From contig NZ_BEWV01000207.1 of NCBI RefSeq assembly GCF_002933775.1, positions 1 to 64,000 on the forward strand: 64,000 nucleotides of DNA, written 5' to 3'. A program made the translations under genes and the position numbers. Numbering within the stretch: the first letter of the stretch is position 1; each line of letters begins with the position of its first letter. A model generated the notes under the pieces. The model saw only the letters and a program-made list of their open reading frames with translations. It was not told where the DNA came from and searched no databases. Shown piece by piece: positions 43,962-53,732 of this stretch. The DNA is from Prevotella sp. MGM1 (GTDB taxonomy: Bacteria > Bacteroidota > Bacteroidia > Bacteroidales > Bacteroidaceae).

Positions 43962-44228
43962 ATGTCCTCTCAATGTGGATGCCGTAATACTGAATCCGTT
44001 ATGACGCTGCACAGCCAAAGGTATTTTGCTATGGAAGGGATAGCCGAAGAACAGAATGGCACGACGATCGCGGAAACCAGCATCAGAATAGCCGCGTTCT
44101 ACCTTACCGACAGAACCGGAGAAATCAAGGCAAAGAAAACAAAGGCAAGAAGTCCGGTGCTCGTTGAACAAAGCAGCCCGGTCGCCATTGCGAAATATGA
44201 AATGCCATATATACAAAAGGAGACTTGA
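43962..44228 (+). CDS. doubtful small protein
   Basis: 88 aa (or 75 aa from the ATG at 44001), with IAETSIRIAAFYLTDRTGEI in the middle. The frame is intact and lies downstream of the 43781 promoter, but the minus strand also has a 171-aa open frame here and neither has a recognised motif. The rest of 43668-44374 shows nothing further that can be supported. Confidence 0.3.
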   Translation: MSSQCGCRNTESVMTLHSQRYFAMEGIAEEQNGTTIAETSIRIAAFYLTDRTGEIKAKKTKARSPVLVEQSSPVAIAKYEMPYIQKET

Positions 44229-44374
44229 CAGTCAAAGATGAATATATAAGAGGAAGAACGGCTTGCCTTGCAAGCTCCAATTATAAAGTTGATGCCATTG
44301 GATATGTATTTCCAAATGGCATGGACACAGCAATGTGGAGCATTGCCCCACATTGCCGTTCTGCCAGATGTCGG

Positions 44375-44662
44375 TCAGTTCAGGTATGACCATTCTGCTA
44401 TCTCCAGTTCCTCGCCACAAGGGAAATCAATGATAGGGTCACAAATGAATGTACCACAGAAATTGACTACTACACAGCCGTTTTTCAGAGAGGCTGGTTC
44501 ACTCCAATCATCGTCCGTATGTCGGATATGATACCACAGTTTACCCTTGGGCAAGGTTTCGGTGGCAATCCGCAAATCAATAAATTCGCCCTCAATGGTC
44601 TTGCCATTCGCCAAAGTCAGAAGCATAGGCGATTTACTTTCTTTTCTGTAATCGTACAGCAT
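44375..44662 (-). CDS. small element protein
   Basis: 95 aa. A beta-rich start (MLLTLANGKTIEGEFIDLRI) and an ending with GCVVVNFCGTFICDP, typical of small unknown proteins in Bacteroidales elements. Its start lies 10 bases after the stop of the gene upstream, so the two form an operon. Confidence 0.6.
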   Translation of the reverse strand: MLYDYRKESKSPMLLTLANGKTIEGEFIDLRIATETLPKGKLWYHIRHTDDDWSEPASLKNGCVVVNFCGTFICDPIIDFPCGEELEIAEWSYLN

Positions 44663-44672
44663 AATCTTTCTT

Positions 44673-44984
44673 TTAATCTGTTATCTCAATTATTTCATCA
44701 ATCCGACCGCAAAGGAATGTCCGTAAAGCGGTCTTGTCCACAGCATAGTATTCGGCTATATGTCCGTATTGCTTGACAAAGTAGCGTTTCAGTATGTCAG
44801 AGAAGTCAAAGCGGTAGCCCATTAGCGGAATAGCCCTTTTGAAATAGGTGTTGCTGTTCACGCTGTTCGTAAGCCAATTTTTCTGTTGTCGGCTCATTGG
44901 CGTACCCTCATTGAGTTGCACTCTCAATTGATAGACCTTGCTATCTTGCAAGGAAGAAAGACGGGATATATACCTTTGCGACAC
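44673..44984 (-). CDS. element protein of unknown function
   Basis: 104 aa if started at the GTG at 44984; the frame is open to 45125, but the extra N-terminus is a run of hydrophobic codons in AT-rich DNA and is probably not coding. An ATG at 44897 is a shorter alternative. The body (KVYQLRVQLNEGTPMSRQQK, then YGHIAEYYAVDKTALR) is well formed. Function unknown. Confidence 0.6.
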   Translation of the reverse strand: MSQRYISRLSSLQDSKVYQLRVQLNEGTPMSRQQKNWLTNSVNSNTYFKRAIPLMGYRFDFSDILKRYFVKQYGHIAEYYAVDKTALRTFLCGRIDEIIEITD

Positions 44985-45258
44985 AATTTTTATCTGCCAA
45001 CCCGAAAGACGATGTGAAGACGAGAAAGGATAGTAAGTGTACAACAGGAGCACTATAAACGGAAAAACGCATTTCAAAACAATAGCGAATAAAAAGAAGG
45101 ATTTGCTGACGAAAAGAAAAAGCAATCAAGAGTTTAGAAATTGAGAAAATCAAGTAGTTTAGTTTAGAACTTGATTAGATATACAAAAACCAAACTAAAC
45201 CTATTCCATCATTACTTTACTCACGTTATTGGAAACGGCATCAAACCTAACTTTCGTC

Positions 45259-45560
45259 CGAGGGACAGGCGAGGGACAAGCAACAATACAACGAGGGACA
45301 AATTATATCCCTTGCATTTCAGCATGGTTTTTCAGGAATGTTTTTATAGCTTTTTTCTTTTGGTGTGCAAGATTACGGCTTTTAACATTTCTGAAATAAA
45401 ACAGAATCTAACTATAGATCCGAGGGACAAGGAGGGATAAAGAAAAAATAATCGTGAGGGACAAACCGTGTCCCTTACATTTCAGTAGGGCTTTTAGGAA
45501 GTGGTTTTATTGTTTTTCTTTCTTTTTATATGCGAAATTTTGTCCCCCGTTTGTCCCCCG
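45259..45560. repeat. iteron-like GAGGGACA array in a duplicated block
   Basis: CGAGGGACA or close variants at 45259-45267, 45270-45278, 45292-45300, 45421-45429, 45431-45439 (GGAGGGATA) and 45455-45463. Inverse TGTCCCCCG copies lie at 45541-45549 and 45552-45560. The two triplets are 162 bases apart and each is followed by a similar stretch (ATCCCTTGCATTTCAG / GTCCCTTACATTTCAG). Such arrays serve as binding sites for recombinases, replication initiators or relaxosome proteins. Confidence 0.75.
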
Positions 45561-45665
45561 AAAATATCATTCAAAAAATTCTCCATTGATACACAGCGAT
45601 TTACACAATATAAATATCGTTTGCGTGGGGAAATAAACATTCTGCATCGGAAAATAAGGTGAAAA

Positions 45666-45944
45666 ATGGCGTTTTTCAGGAGTTGTCAGACATTTGTTGC
45701 TATTCTGTTGCTGAAAGTTCCCAAATATCAACCTAAGAAAGTAAGTATCAAACAGTTAAGAAAACAAACTGAGTTTCTGCATCGGAATATGACCGATATT
45801 TCGTTCAGCACACTATATCGACTTTTGAAAGTTATAGGATTGGCAACAAGTTGGGAATCTTTAATGCCGGAACTCCCGGAATCACCATATACATACGATG
45901 ATAAAGGTAAAAAGATGCAAAGAGTAAGACATCGTAAGTCATAG
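45666..45944 (+). CDS. small helical element protein
   Basis: 92 aa, basic. The stretch KVSIKQLRKQTEFLHRNMTD followed by STLYRLLKVIGLATSW resembles a helix-turn-helix. It lies beside the iteron array and could bind it. The start is uncertain, and no family is assigned. Confidence 0.4.
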   Translation: MAFFRSCQTFVAILLLKVPKYQPKKVSIKQLRKQTEFLHRNMTDISFSTLYRLLKVIGLATSWESLMPELPESPYTYDDKGKKMQRVRHRKS

Positions 45945-45954
45945 ATAACAGAGC

Positions 45955-46034
45955 CTATCGGCTCAAATCAAGTGCTAACATGGCAAAAATCAGCTCAAAT
46001 TGAGCCGATAATCCAATAAATTTTAGTAATTTTG
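45955..46034 (+). promoter_or_regulatory. Fic gene promoter with GAGCC operators
   Basis: The -7 box TAATTTTG lies at 46027-46034. Around it are ATCGGCTCAAA (near 45958), the palindrome GCTCAA-A-TTGAGC (near 45992-46004) running into GAGCCGATAA, and TTTTGAGCCGATAAAA over the box itself. These repeated sites suggest autoregulation by the winged helix of the Fic protein. Confidence 0.6.
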
Positions 46035-46055
46035 AGCCGATAAAAACTTTGAGAT

Positions 46056-47090
46056 ATGACTCAAGAGATTGAAATCCTTCAGTTCCTTCACTACAATCCG
46101 GAGGTATCACGTGCTGAAATAGGCTCAGCATTGACTAATGCCCCAAGTCCGGCAACACTTAAACGATTGATTGCCGATGGCGTCGCTAAAGGACACATAG
46201 AGGTTGTCGGTCGTGGTCCGGCTACTCGTTATAGACTTACTCCGCAGGCTCATGCGACTATGGAGTTGAATCTTGACACATACTTTGACAAGGATGTCGA
46301 CGAACGTCAGGTGCAGGAATCGTTCAATTTTGAGCTCATAAATGAAATTCTTCCAAAGGTGGATTTATTCACCAATGAGGAATTGCAACGTCTTGATGAC
46401 GCACAGAAACTCTTCCGTCTGCATCTCTCGGAGATGTCCGAGTTGGAATATCGCAAAGAGATGGAACGTCTCGGAATTGACTTGTCTTGGAAATCTTCGC
46501 AGATTGAGGGCAATACTTATTCGTTGCTGGAAACGGAGAGACTGCTGAAAGAAAAACAGACGGCAAGCGGTAAAACGAAAGAGGAAGCCGTGATGCTCCT
46601 CAATCACAAGGATGCTCTTGACTTTATTCTTGATGTGCCGGACTATCTTATGGATTTGACTGTCGCCCGTATCGAGGAGATTCATGCGCTACTTACAAAA
46701 GAATTAGGCGTTGAGAGAAATATCCGTCATCGCCGTGTCGGTATAACCGGAACCAACTATACTCCCCTCGACAATGAGTTTCAGATTCGCGAGACACTTG
46801 AAGATACAGTGCGACTAATCAACGGCAAGAGCAATATCTTCGAGAAGGCTCTGCTTGCGCTCGTTTTACTAAGCTATATTCAGGCGTTCACCGACGGCAA
46901 CAAGCGTACAGCCCGAATAGTAAGCAACGGTATTCTCATCGCCAACGGCTATTGCCCGATTTCATTCCGCACGGTAAATTCAATCGACTACAAAAAGGCA
47001 ATGCTGATGTTCTACGAGCAAAATAATATCGCAGCCTTCAAACGTATTTTTATTGACCAGTTCCTCTTCGCCGTCAAGACTTACTTTTAG
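46056..47090 (+). CDS. Fic-domain protein with winged helix, catalytic His replaced
   Basis: 344 aa. An N-terminal winged helix (NPEVSRAEIGSALTNAPSPA) is followed by a Fic domain with the class II inhibitory motif SSQIEGN (about 146) and the active-site loop QAFTDGNKRTAR (about 275). Active Fic enzymes have HPFxxGNxR; here His is Gln and Pro is Ala, so AMP transfer is doubtful. The rest of the loop is well kept. A regulatory or toxin-antitoxin-like role remains possible. Confidence 0.82.
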   Translation: MTQEIEILQFLHYNPEVSRAEIGSALTNAPSPATLKRLIADGVAKGHIEVVGRGPATRYRLTPQAHATMELNLDTYFDKDVDERQVQESFNFELINEILPKVDLFTNEELQRLDDAQKLFRLHLSEMSELEYRKEMERLGIDLSWKSSQIEGNTYSLLETERLLKEKQTASGKTKEEAVMLLNHKDALDFILDVPDYLMDLTVARIEEIHALLTKELGVERNIRHRRVGITGTNYTPLDNEFQIRETLEDTVRLINGKSNIFEKALLALVLLSYIQAFTDGNKRTARIVSNGILIANGYCPISFRTVNSIDYKKAMLMFYEQNNIAAFKRIFIDQFLFAVKTYF

Positions 47091-47798
47091 GCAATTTGTA
47101 CGCTCATCTGTATGTCGCGAAAAGTTAAAGTCACTATATTCCTTTGATAATCGGAAGATTATCGCTACTTTTACATTGAGTCACTGTTGTCGGTTTGGCT
47201 AGTGCGGCTTGTAACAATTTAAGTAGCAGACGGTTAACAACTTGCAACCATAGAAAATTCACGTCACTTGTACGGATTAGAGTCACACTTATCTGTATAT
47301 CAACAAATTAACCGCTTCTGCGTCGGAAGATAATTCGTATATTTTTTCACCGCAGCATTGAAAACTTTGAAAGTGAAAAGCCCATTGTACTTCACACTAT
47401 ACGTAGACACTTTTCTACCTTTTTATCATTGGTTATGACTATATACTACGTAATTTAGAATCTACCCTAAAATGTACTCTGAATGCTTTTAACTTATACA
47501 TCGTTCTAATAACAATGCCTTACCTGCATGTACATATTATTCTCATCAACGATGAACAAGTATACTATTCCATTAAATAGGTCTAAGCTGTCCAAATGCT
47601 CCAATTAAAATATTTCTCATGTAATAAACCCACATCATCATTAATTTCAATTTCAAGAAAAACAGATCAGCTCATTAATAGTCATTATCTTCTTTTACCA
47701 CAAACTAAACAAATTAAGAAACCCTCCTTTCAATACTTGAAACTCAAATTCGCAATCTATCTATGGACGCAAGATAATGGCAGATATAACTTTAATTC
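47091..47798. other. 708-base stretch without a gene
   Basis: AT-rich, with many stops in all frames. Two related short segments are visible: TCATCTGTATGTC (near 47105) and TTATCTGTATATC (near 47288), each followed by a GGAAGAT block (near 47151 and 47327). It may contain decayed sequence or the element boundary; no att repeat was found by eye. Confidence 0.5.
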
Positions 47799-48404
47799 TC
47801 ACTTTCTATCTTCTAGCAAAGATGATGTTCTGACACGACTTAAAGTCTCTGGAGTCATCTGTAAATAGCTTGCAATATAAACCAATGGAGCGCGTAAAAC
47901 AAGTTGAGGATGCCGTTTAACCAATTTTGAATATCTATCCTGTGCTGTCTCAAAACGAAGCAAGTCTGCATGGATTTGACTTTCTATCAACGATTCTTCT
48001 AATATCTTACGATACAATATTTGTATGTTCACACTTTTCATTGCTACCTGTTCCAAAATAGGCCTTGGCATCGCATATATAACCGTCGGTTCAAGAGCTA
48101 TTATTTCAAGAGCTGTAGGTTCTTCTTTGAAAAGACTTTCTATACTCATCACAATGTGGTTTTCTACCGCCATGTGCTCAGTCACCTCTTTACCATTTTT
48201 ATGATAAAACAGCCTGACTAATCCTTTTACTATCCAATATATATGTGTACACGTCTCACCCTTAACAAGAATCTTCTCACCTTTCTGAAATTTCATCGGA
48301 ACCAAAACATTCTCCAATACATCCAATTCGTCATGAGACATTGTACTGTAACGTCTGGCTAATTCTCTTGCCACATCGCGCTTTGTCAGTCCTATATTTG
48401 GCAT
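47799..48404 (-). CDS. Crp/Fnr-family transcriptional regulator
   Basis: 201 aa. A cyclic-nucleotide-binding-type beta barrel (FQKGEKILVKGETCTHIYWI, then GLVRLFYHKNGKEV) is followed by a C-terminal helix-turn-helix (LVYIASYLQMTPETLSRVR). Such regulators in Bacteroidales usually lack the classical cAMP pocket, and the effector here is unknown. It lies 23 bases after the lepA stop and is probably cotranscribed with it. Confidence 0.88.
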   Translation of the reverse strand: MPNIGLTKRDVARELARRYSTMSHDELDVLENVLVPMKFQKGEKILVKGETCTHIYWIVKGLVRLFYHKNGKEVTEHMAVENHIVMSIESLFKEEPTALEIIALEPTVIYAMPRPILEQVAMKSVNIQILYRKILEESLIESQIHADLLRFETAQDRYSKLVKRHPQLVLRAPLVYIASYLQMTPETLSRVRTSSLLEDRK

Positions 48405-48427
48405 ACAACTCCTCCTTAATTATTTTA

Positions 48428-50209
48428 TTAATCCAATTTCAATACAGCAAGGAATGCCTTTTGCGGCACTTCCACATTGCCGATCTGCTTCATACGCTTC
48501 TTGCCTTTTTTCTGTTTCTCTAACAATTTTCGTTTTCGACTCACGTCTCCACCATAGCATTTGGCTGTAACATCTTTGCGGACACACTTTATTGTCTCGC
48601 GAGCAACAATCTTTGCTCCAATTGCCGCCTGAATAGCTATGTCAAACTGCTGTCTCGGTATCAGTTCTTTCAATTTCTCACACATCCTTCGACCGAATGC
48701 CACCGCATTATCCTGATGTGTCAAAGTAGATAAAGCATCTACTGGTTCCCCATTCAACAATATATCCAACTTAGCCAACTTCGACGGCCTGAAACAATCC
48801 ACATGATAATCAAATGAAGCATACCCCTTAGATATACTCTTTAATTTATCATAGAAATCAATGACTATTTCACCAAGAGGTAACATAAAATGCAACTCCA
48901 CACGATTGCCGCTCACATACTGCTGATCTATAAGCTCGCCTCGTTTATCAAGACACAATGTCATTATCGGACCGATATAATCAGCCGCTGTTATAATAGA
49001 AGCCCTGATATATGGCTCCTCTATATGATCTATCAACGTTTGCTCGGGAAGTCCTGACGGATTGTGAACCTCTTTTACTTCGCCATGCTTGTCATAACAC
49101 ATGTACGATACGTTCGGCACTGTTGTTATTACATCCATATTAAATTCGCGGTCAAGACGCTCCTGGATTATTTCCATATGCAACAGGCCGAGAAAACCGC
49201 ATCTGAATCCAAATCCGAGAGCGATTGAAGACTCCGGTGAGAAAGTCAACGAAGCGTCGTTCAACTTTAATTTTTCAAGAGACGCACGCAAGTTCTCATA
49301 GTCAGACGGATCAATAGGATATACACCAGCAAAGACCATGGGCTTTACCTCCTGAAACCCCTCTATTGCCTTATCGCAAGGACAGGATACGTGAGTTATC
49401 GTATCACCTACCTTTACCTCCTTACTATCCTTTATTCCACTTATTATATATCCCACATCACCCGTACTCAACTGTTTACGAGGATGCATATCCATTTTCA
49501 ACACTCCGATCTCATCGGCTGTATATTCCATGCCGGTATTGAAAAACTTTACCTTGTCACCTTGTCTTATCGTACCATTTTCAATCTTGAAATAAGCGAT
49601 TATTCCACGAAAAGAATTGAATACCGAGTCGAAAATCAAAGCTTGTAGTGGTGATTCTATTTCTCCGACTGGATGTGGGACGCGCTCAACAACAGCATTC
49701 AATATCTCTTCCACTCCATGTCCTGTCTTACCGCTTGCTCTAATAATATCAGAGCGGTCACACCCTATAAGGTCTATAATTTCGTCCTCTACCTCATCAG
49801 GCATAGCACTCGGCATATCTATCTTATTTATCACCGGTATTATTTCCAAATCATGGTCTATCGCCATATACAGATTGGAGATTGTCTGAGCCTGCACACC
49901 CTGTGTGGCATCTACAACAAGAAGCGCACCCTCACATGCCGCTATACTACGCGAAACCTCATAAGAAAAATCGACATGTCCCGGAGTGTCTATCAAATTG
50001 AGTATGAACTTCTCGTTTTTATAAGTATACTCCATCTGGATAGCATGACTTTTTATCGTTATACCACGCTCACGCTCCAAATCCATATTGTCAAGCATCT
50101 GCCCCTCTGTTACTTGTATTGTTTTGGTATATTCAAGCATACGATCGGCAAGGGTTGATTTTCCATGATCAATATGTGCTATTATGCAGAAATTTCGTAT
50201 ATGGTTCAT
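48428..50209 (-). CDS. lepA: elongation factor 4 (back-translocating GTPase)
   Basis: 593 aa, the usual length. GTPase motifs are intact: [14 protein letters not shown] (G1), [12 protein letters not shown] (G3) and NKIDMP (G4). The EF-4-specific C-terminal domain follows and ends with the basic stretch [18 protein letters not shown]. It acts on stalled or mistranslocated ribosomes. Its promoter is just upstream. Confidence 0.97.
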   Translation of the reverse strand: MNHIRNFCIIAHIDHGKSTLADRMLEYTKTIQVTEGQMLDNMDLERERGITIKSHAIQMEYTYKNEKFILNLIDTPGHVDFSYEVSRSIAACEGALLVVDATQGVQAQTISNLYMAIDHDLEIIPVINKIDMPSAMPDEVEDEIIDLIGCDRSDIIRASGKTGHGVEEILNAVVERVPHPVGEIESPLQALIFDSVFNSFRGIIAYFKIENGTIRQGDKVKFFNTGMEYTADEIGVLKMDMHPRKQLSTGDVGYIISGIKDSKEVKVGDTITHVSCPCDKAIEGFQEVKPMVFAGVYPIDPSDYENLRASLEKLKLNDASLTFSPESSIALGFGFRCGFLGLLHMEIIQERLDREFNMDVITTVPNVSYMCYDKHGEVKEVHNPSGLPEQTLIDHIEEPYIRASIITAADYIGPIMTLCLDKRGELIDQQYVSGNRVELHFMLPLGEIVIDFYDKLKSISKGYASFDYHVDCFRPSKLAKLDILLNGEPVDALSTLTHQDNAVAFGRRMCEKLKELIPRQQFDIAIQAAIGAKIVARETIKCVRKDVTAKCYGGDVSRKRKLLEKQKKGKKRMKQIGNVEVPQKAFLAVLKLD

Positions 50210-50232
50210 TTATTATCATGTTTATTAAAACG

Positions 50233-50263
50233 CAAAGTTACTGCAAATCATGCAAACATCAAA
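50233..50263 (-). promoter_or_regulatory. lepA promoter
   Basis: On the minus strand TAACTTTG (50233-50240) is the -7 box and TTTG (50260-50263) the -33 element, with a 19-base spacer. Both match the Bacteroidetes consensus. Confidence 0.7.
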
Positions 50264-50386
50264 ATAAATCTAGAGTTATTTTTAACAAATTTTGAATAGT
50301 ATACAGCACTAAAACAAGGAACACACCGTTATTTAGTTAGTAAATTAAAGATATTACACATAGTAAACATAATACTAACCACAAGT

Positions 50387-51088
50387 ATGACAAATGCTGA
50401 TAATATTATCAAGGAATTAAGCCTTCTGGCAACAGAAGAAAAACAACGTTTTCTTCCACGCTTTTTCAAAACCGGCAAAGGACAATATGGAGAAGGAGAC
50501 ATATTTCTTGGAGTTATCGTACCACACACAAGAATAATAGCACGAAAGTACGCTGACATTGATAAATCAGACATTTTAAAACTTTTGAATTCCGAATATC
50601 ACGAAGTGAGGTTGTGCGCCCTACTGATAATGGTGAGAAAATGCCAGAAAGGAAACGATAATGTCATGAGGGAAATGTTTAACATGTATCTGAAACACAC
50701 TGATAGAATTAACAATTGGGATCTCGTCGACCTATCTGCCCCAATGATTGTAGGCAACTATTTGGTTGACAAGTCACACGACATTCTTTACCGTTTGGCA
50801 GAGAGTAAACTGCTGTGGGACAATAGAATTGCCATTGTATCCACAATCTCATTCATACGCCGAAATGAATTTGACGACACATATAACCTTGCCTTAAAAA
50901 TGATGAACCATCCGCACGATTTAATCCACAAAGCCATCGGATGGATGCTACGGGAAGCAGGTAAGCGGAATCCAAGACGACTATATGAATTTGTTGATAC
51001 CTATAGAACGGAGATGCCTCGCACAATGCTGAGATATGCAATAGAAAAATTCTCAAAGGAAGAGAAAAAGTGGCTGATGAGAAAATAA
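50387..51088 (+). CDS. DNA alkylation repair protein (AlkD-like)
   Basis: 233 aa, all alpha-helical HEAT-like repeats, with the family features FFKTGKGQYGEGDIFLGV, NNWDLVDLSAP (the conserved Trp-Asp helix) and AIGWMLREAGKRNP. AlkD-type glycosylases remove alkylated bases without base flipping. Divergent from lepA. Confidence 0.9.
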   Translation: MTNADNIIKELSLLATEEKQRFLPRFFKTGKGQYGEGDIFLGVIVPHTRIIARKYADIDKSDILKLLNSEYHEVRLCALLIMVRKCQKGNDNVMREMFNMYLKHTDRINNWDLVDLSAPMIVGNYLVDKSHDILYRLAESKLLWDNRIAIVSTISFIRRNEFDDTYNLALKMMNHPHDLIHKAIGWMLREAGKRNPRRLYEFVDTYRTEMPRTMLRYAIEKFSKEEKKWLMRK

Positions 51089-51460
51089 ATTAAGCGTATC
51101 CTGAGCTCTTCTTCCTTTATCATTCTATCCATAACAATTTTTATTTCTTCACAAAATTAAATTTGTGACATATTCACAAGTCACTTGACAAATTATGCAA
51201 GTTAATGCATGAAGTTTTCAGTGTAATTACGGACTCATCAGCCTTATACTATCAACTAGCATTGTTCTGTCATGCGATCCGATTGACCGCCCGTTGCAAA
51301 AGGATACCCAATATACCAATCGCTTATCTTTACCATTCCCACAAGATGGCCATACAACCAAATAATGATACACGATATACATTATGAAAAATACTCCTGC
51401 AATACATGAGTGTTTCGAATTTTATAGGTAATTTTGCAACCATACAATATAAATACATAT
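51089..51460 (+). promoter_or_regulatory. spacer with tex promoter
   Basis: AT-rich 372 bases without a gene. A -7 box TAATTTTG at 51430-51437 lies 24 bases before the tex start. Nothing else was seen. Confidence 0.6.
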
Positions 51461-53638
51461 ATGGAAAATCAAAGATCGGTATTCGTAAAGCTGATATCCA
51501 CTGAACTTAACCTGCCTGAACACGGAGTAGCAAATACACTCTCTATGCTTGATGAAGGATTCACTGTACCTTTTATAAGCAGATATCGCAAGGAACGCAC
51601 CGGAGAACTCGATGAGGTGCAGATTACCGCTATCCACGACATGAGCGGACGGTTAAAAGAAATCGCCAAACGAAAAGAGACAATAATCAATACAATCACG
51701 GAACAGAATAAAATGACTGATGAGTTGAGAATACGCATCAACAATATCTGGAATGCCACCGAACTGGAAGATATATATATGCCATACAAGCCGAAGCGTC
51801 GCACCAGAGCTCAGATCGCACTTGAAATGGGGCTCGAACCATTGGCAAAAATCATTATGTCACAACGTGAAAGAGAGCCTGAACAAATAGCCAAAAGATT
51901 TGTAAAAGATGAAGTTAAAGACATCACAACAGCCATAAAAGGTGCACAGGACATAATAGCCGAGCATATAAGCGAAGATGAATGGACAAGACAACAAGTA
52001 CGCGGCAGTTTCCGCAGAGATGCATTCATTACGTCAAAATTAATAAAAGCCAAAGGGGAAAATGAGAATGCCGCCAAATACAGTGATTACTTCAATTTCT
52101 CCGAACCTCTCCGAAAATGTTCTTCTCACAGACTTCTTGCTATACGCCGAGGGGAAAATGAAGGCATATTACGCGTAAATATATCGGTAGACGATGATAA
52201 TTGCATTGAAAAACTGTATCAAAGATATATACATGGACATGGCAAGTGTTGCGATCTGGTGGCCTATGCCATAAAAGACGGATATAAACGCTTACTCAAA
52301 CCAAGTATCGAGACTGAATTTGCAGCTCTGAGTAAAGAAAAAGCCGATAAAGAAGCCATCAATGTATTTGCCGAAAACTTACGGCAACTATTACTCAGCG
52401 CACCACTCGGGCAAAAGCGTGTTATGGGGGTCGACCCAGGATTTAGAACTGGATGCAAGATTGCTTGCCTTGATACACAAGGTAACCTGCTACATCATGA
52501 GGCTATATTCCCCCACCCGCCTGTATCAAAAATTTCCATCGCCACAACCCGCATGCAGGCCATGATAAAAGAATATGCCATCGAAGCCATAGGCATCGGA
52601 AATGGGACAGCGAGTAGAGAGACAAAAATATTTGTAGACGACGCAGTAAAAGGCACCCAGATAAAAGTCTTTATGGTTAGTGAAGCCGGCGCATCAGTAT
52701 ATTCAGCCTCCAAAACCGCACGTGAGGAATTTCCAAATGAGGATGTAACTGTTCGTGGAGCGGTATCTATCGGAAGGCGACTGATAGATCCGCTCGCAGA
52801 ACTGGTCAAGATAGATCCGAAGAGTATCGGCATTGGGCAATATCAACATGATGTGGATCAGATAAAACTAAAAAAGAGCCTCGATCATACAGTTGAAAGT
52901 TGCGTCAATTTAGTAGGTGTCAACCTGAACACAGCGAGTAAGCATCTATTATCATATGTGAGTGGACTCAGTTTATCATTGGCTCAAAGCATCGTGGAAT
53001 ACCGACGTGAAAACGGGGCATTCACAAGTCGTACACAACTAAAAAAAGTTCCACGACTCGGTCCTGTAGCATATCAACAATGCGCTGGGTTTCTTAGAAT
53101 ACCTGACAGCCATAATCCTCTTGACAACAGCGCTGTACATCCTGAAAGTTACAATATAGTGGAACATATGGCAAATGATTGTGGATGCACTGTTGAAGAA
53201 CTTATCAGAAATAAGAATAAACGTAGACAAATAAACATAAAACGCTATATTACATCTATGACCGGACAACCAACACTTACTGACATTATGCAAGAATTAG
53301 ATAAACCTGGACGAGATCCGAGAGAACAAATAGAAGAATTTGAATTTGATCCTAACACCACTTCTATTGATAATCTTGTCGAGGGTATTATTCTTCCCGG
53401 TATAGTTACAAATATAACAAACTTCGGGGCATTCGTTGACATTGGCGTTCATCAGGACGGACTTGTGCATATATCTCAAATAGCAGATAGGTTTATTACT
53501 GACCCGACACAAATAGTAAGACTACATCAGCATGTTAAAGTCAAGATTATTGAAATAGACAGAAAACGCAAACGGATTTCTCTCTCCATGAAAGGAATTG
53601 AAGATTTAAGATTTGCAAGCATGAAAAAGGAATTATAA
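51461..53638 (+). CDS. tex: Tex-family RNA-binding protein
   Basis: 725 aa from the ATG at 51461. Tex N-terminal helical domain (FTVPFISRYRKERTGELDE), a YqgF-like domain (MGVDPGFRTGCKIACLD), helix-hairpin-helix repeats (ASKHLLSYVSGLSLSLAQSI) and a C-terminal S1 domain (VTNITNFGAFVDIGVHQDGL). It binds nucleic acids and affects transcription in other bacteria. It ends before a bidirectional terminator. Confidence 0.95.
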   Translation: MENQRSVFVKLISTELNLPEHGVANTLSMLDEGFTVPFISRYRKERTGELDEVQITAIHDMSGRLKEIAKRKETIINTITEQNKMTDELRIRINNIWNATELEDIYMPYKPKRRTRAQIALEMGLEPLAKIIMSQREREPEQIAKRFVKDEVKDITTAIKGAQDIIAEHISEDEWTRQQVRGSFRRDAFITSKLIKAKGENENAAKYSDYFNFSEPLRKCSSHRLLAIRRGENEGILRVNISVDDDNCIEKLYQRYIHGHGKCCDLVAYAIKDGYKRLLKPSIETEFAALSKEKADKEAINVFAENLRQLLLSAPLGQKRVMGVDPGFRTGCKIACLDTQGNLLHHEAIFPHPPVSKISIATTRMQAMIKEYAIEAIGIGNGTASRETKIFVDDAVKGTQIKVFMVSEAGASVYSASKTAREEFPNEDVTVRGAVSIGRRLIDPLAELVKIDPKSIGIGQYQHDVDQIKLKKSLDHTVESCVNLVGVNLNTASKHLLSYVSGLSLSLAQSIVEYRRENGAFTSRTQLKKVPRLGPVAYQQCAGFLRIPDSHNPLDNSAVHPESYNIVEHMANDCGCTVEELIRNKNKRRQINIKRYITSMTGQPTLTDIMQELDKPGRDPREQIEEFEFDPNTTSIDNLVEGIILPGIVTNITNFGAFVDIGVHQDGLVHISQIADRFITDPTQIVRLHQHVKVKIIEIDRKRKRISLSMKGIEDLRFASMKKEL

Positions 53639-53659
53639 TACTTAGCCAAAAGGAAAAAT

Positions 53660-53693
53660 AAAAGGTGATGAAAATATGTTTTCATCACCTTTT
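53660..53693. terminator. bidirectional terminator between tex and rplT
   Basis: GGTGATGAAAA (53664-53674) pairs perfectly with TTTTCATCACC (53679-53689), with a 4-base loop. The stem is extended by A4 (53660-53663) and T4 (53690-53693), so it serves both convergent genes. Confidence 0.88.
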
Positions 53694-53732
53694 ATTTTAT
53701 TGATTATAATATCACGAATGAAATAAATACTT

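Larger units (their letters stand above)
7298..45960. mobile_element. integrative conjugative or mobilizable element, ends not resolved
   Basis: This stretch carries a transfer operon, toxin-antitoxin genes, PcfK/PcfJ, a MobV relaxase, SSB, mobilization accessory genes and cargo. The ends are approximate: no integrase or matching att repeats were identified, and the left part may include the hsdR cluster and extend beyond the window. The right limit is set at the last element-like gene before the Fic gene and the ordinary chromosome. Confidence 0.5.

Noticed and set aside
43701..44216. 171-aa frame on the minus strand upstream of ssb
   Set aside because: Cys/Arg/Phe-rich composition without a motif, and it overlaps a plus-strand promoter; not supported over the alternative.
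44200..44400. open frame on the plus strand reading through to a stop near 44390
   Set aside because: No acceptable start codon, and it overlaps the end of the gene at 44375 on the other strand; it may be a decayed fragment but cannot be supported.
45259..45560. CRISPR array
   Set aside because: Repeats are only about 9 bases, irregularly spaced and on both strands, with no spacer pattern and no cas genes.
47596..47868. 90-aa frame on the plus strand
   Set aside because: AT-rich, no motif, and it runs into the antisense of the Crp-like gene.
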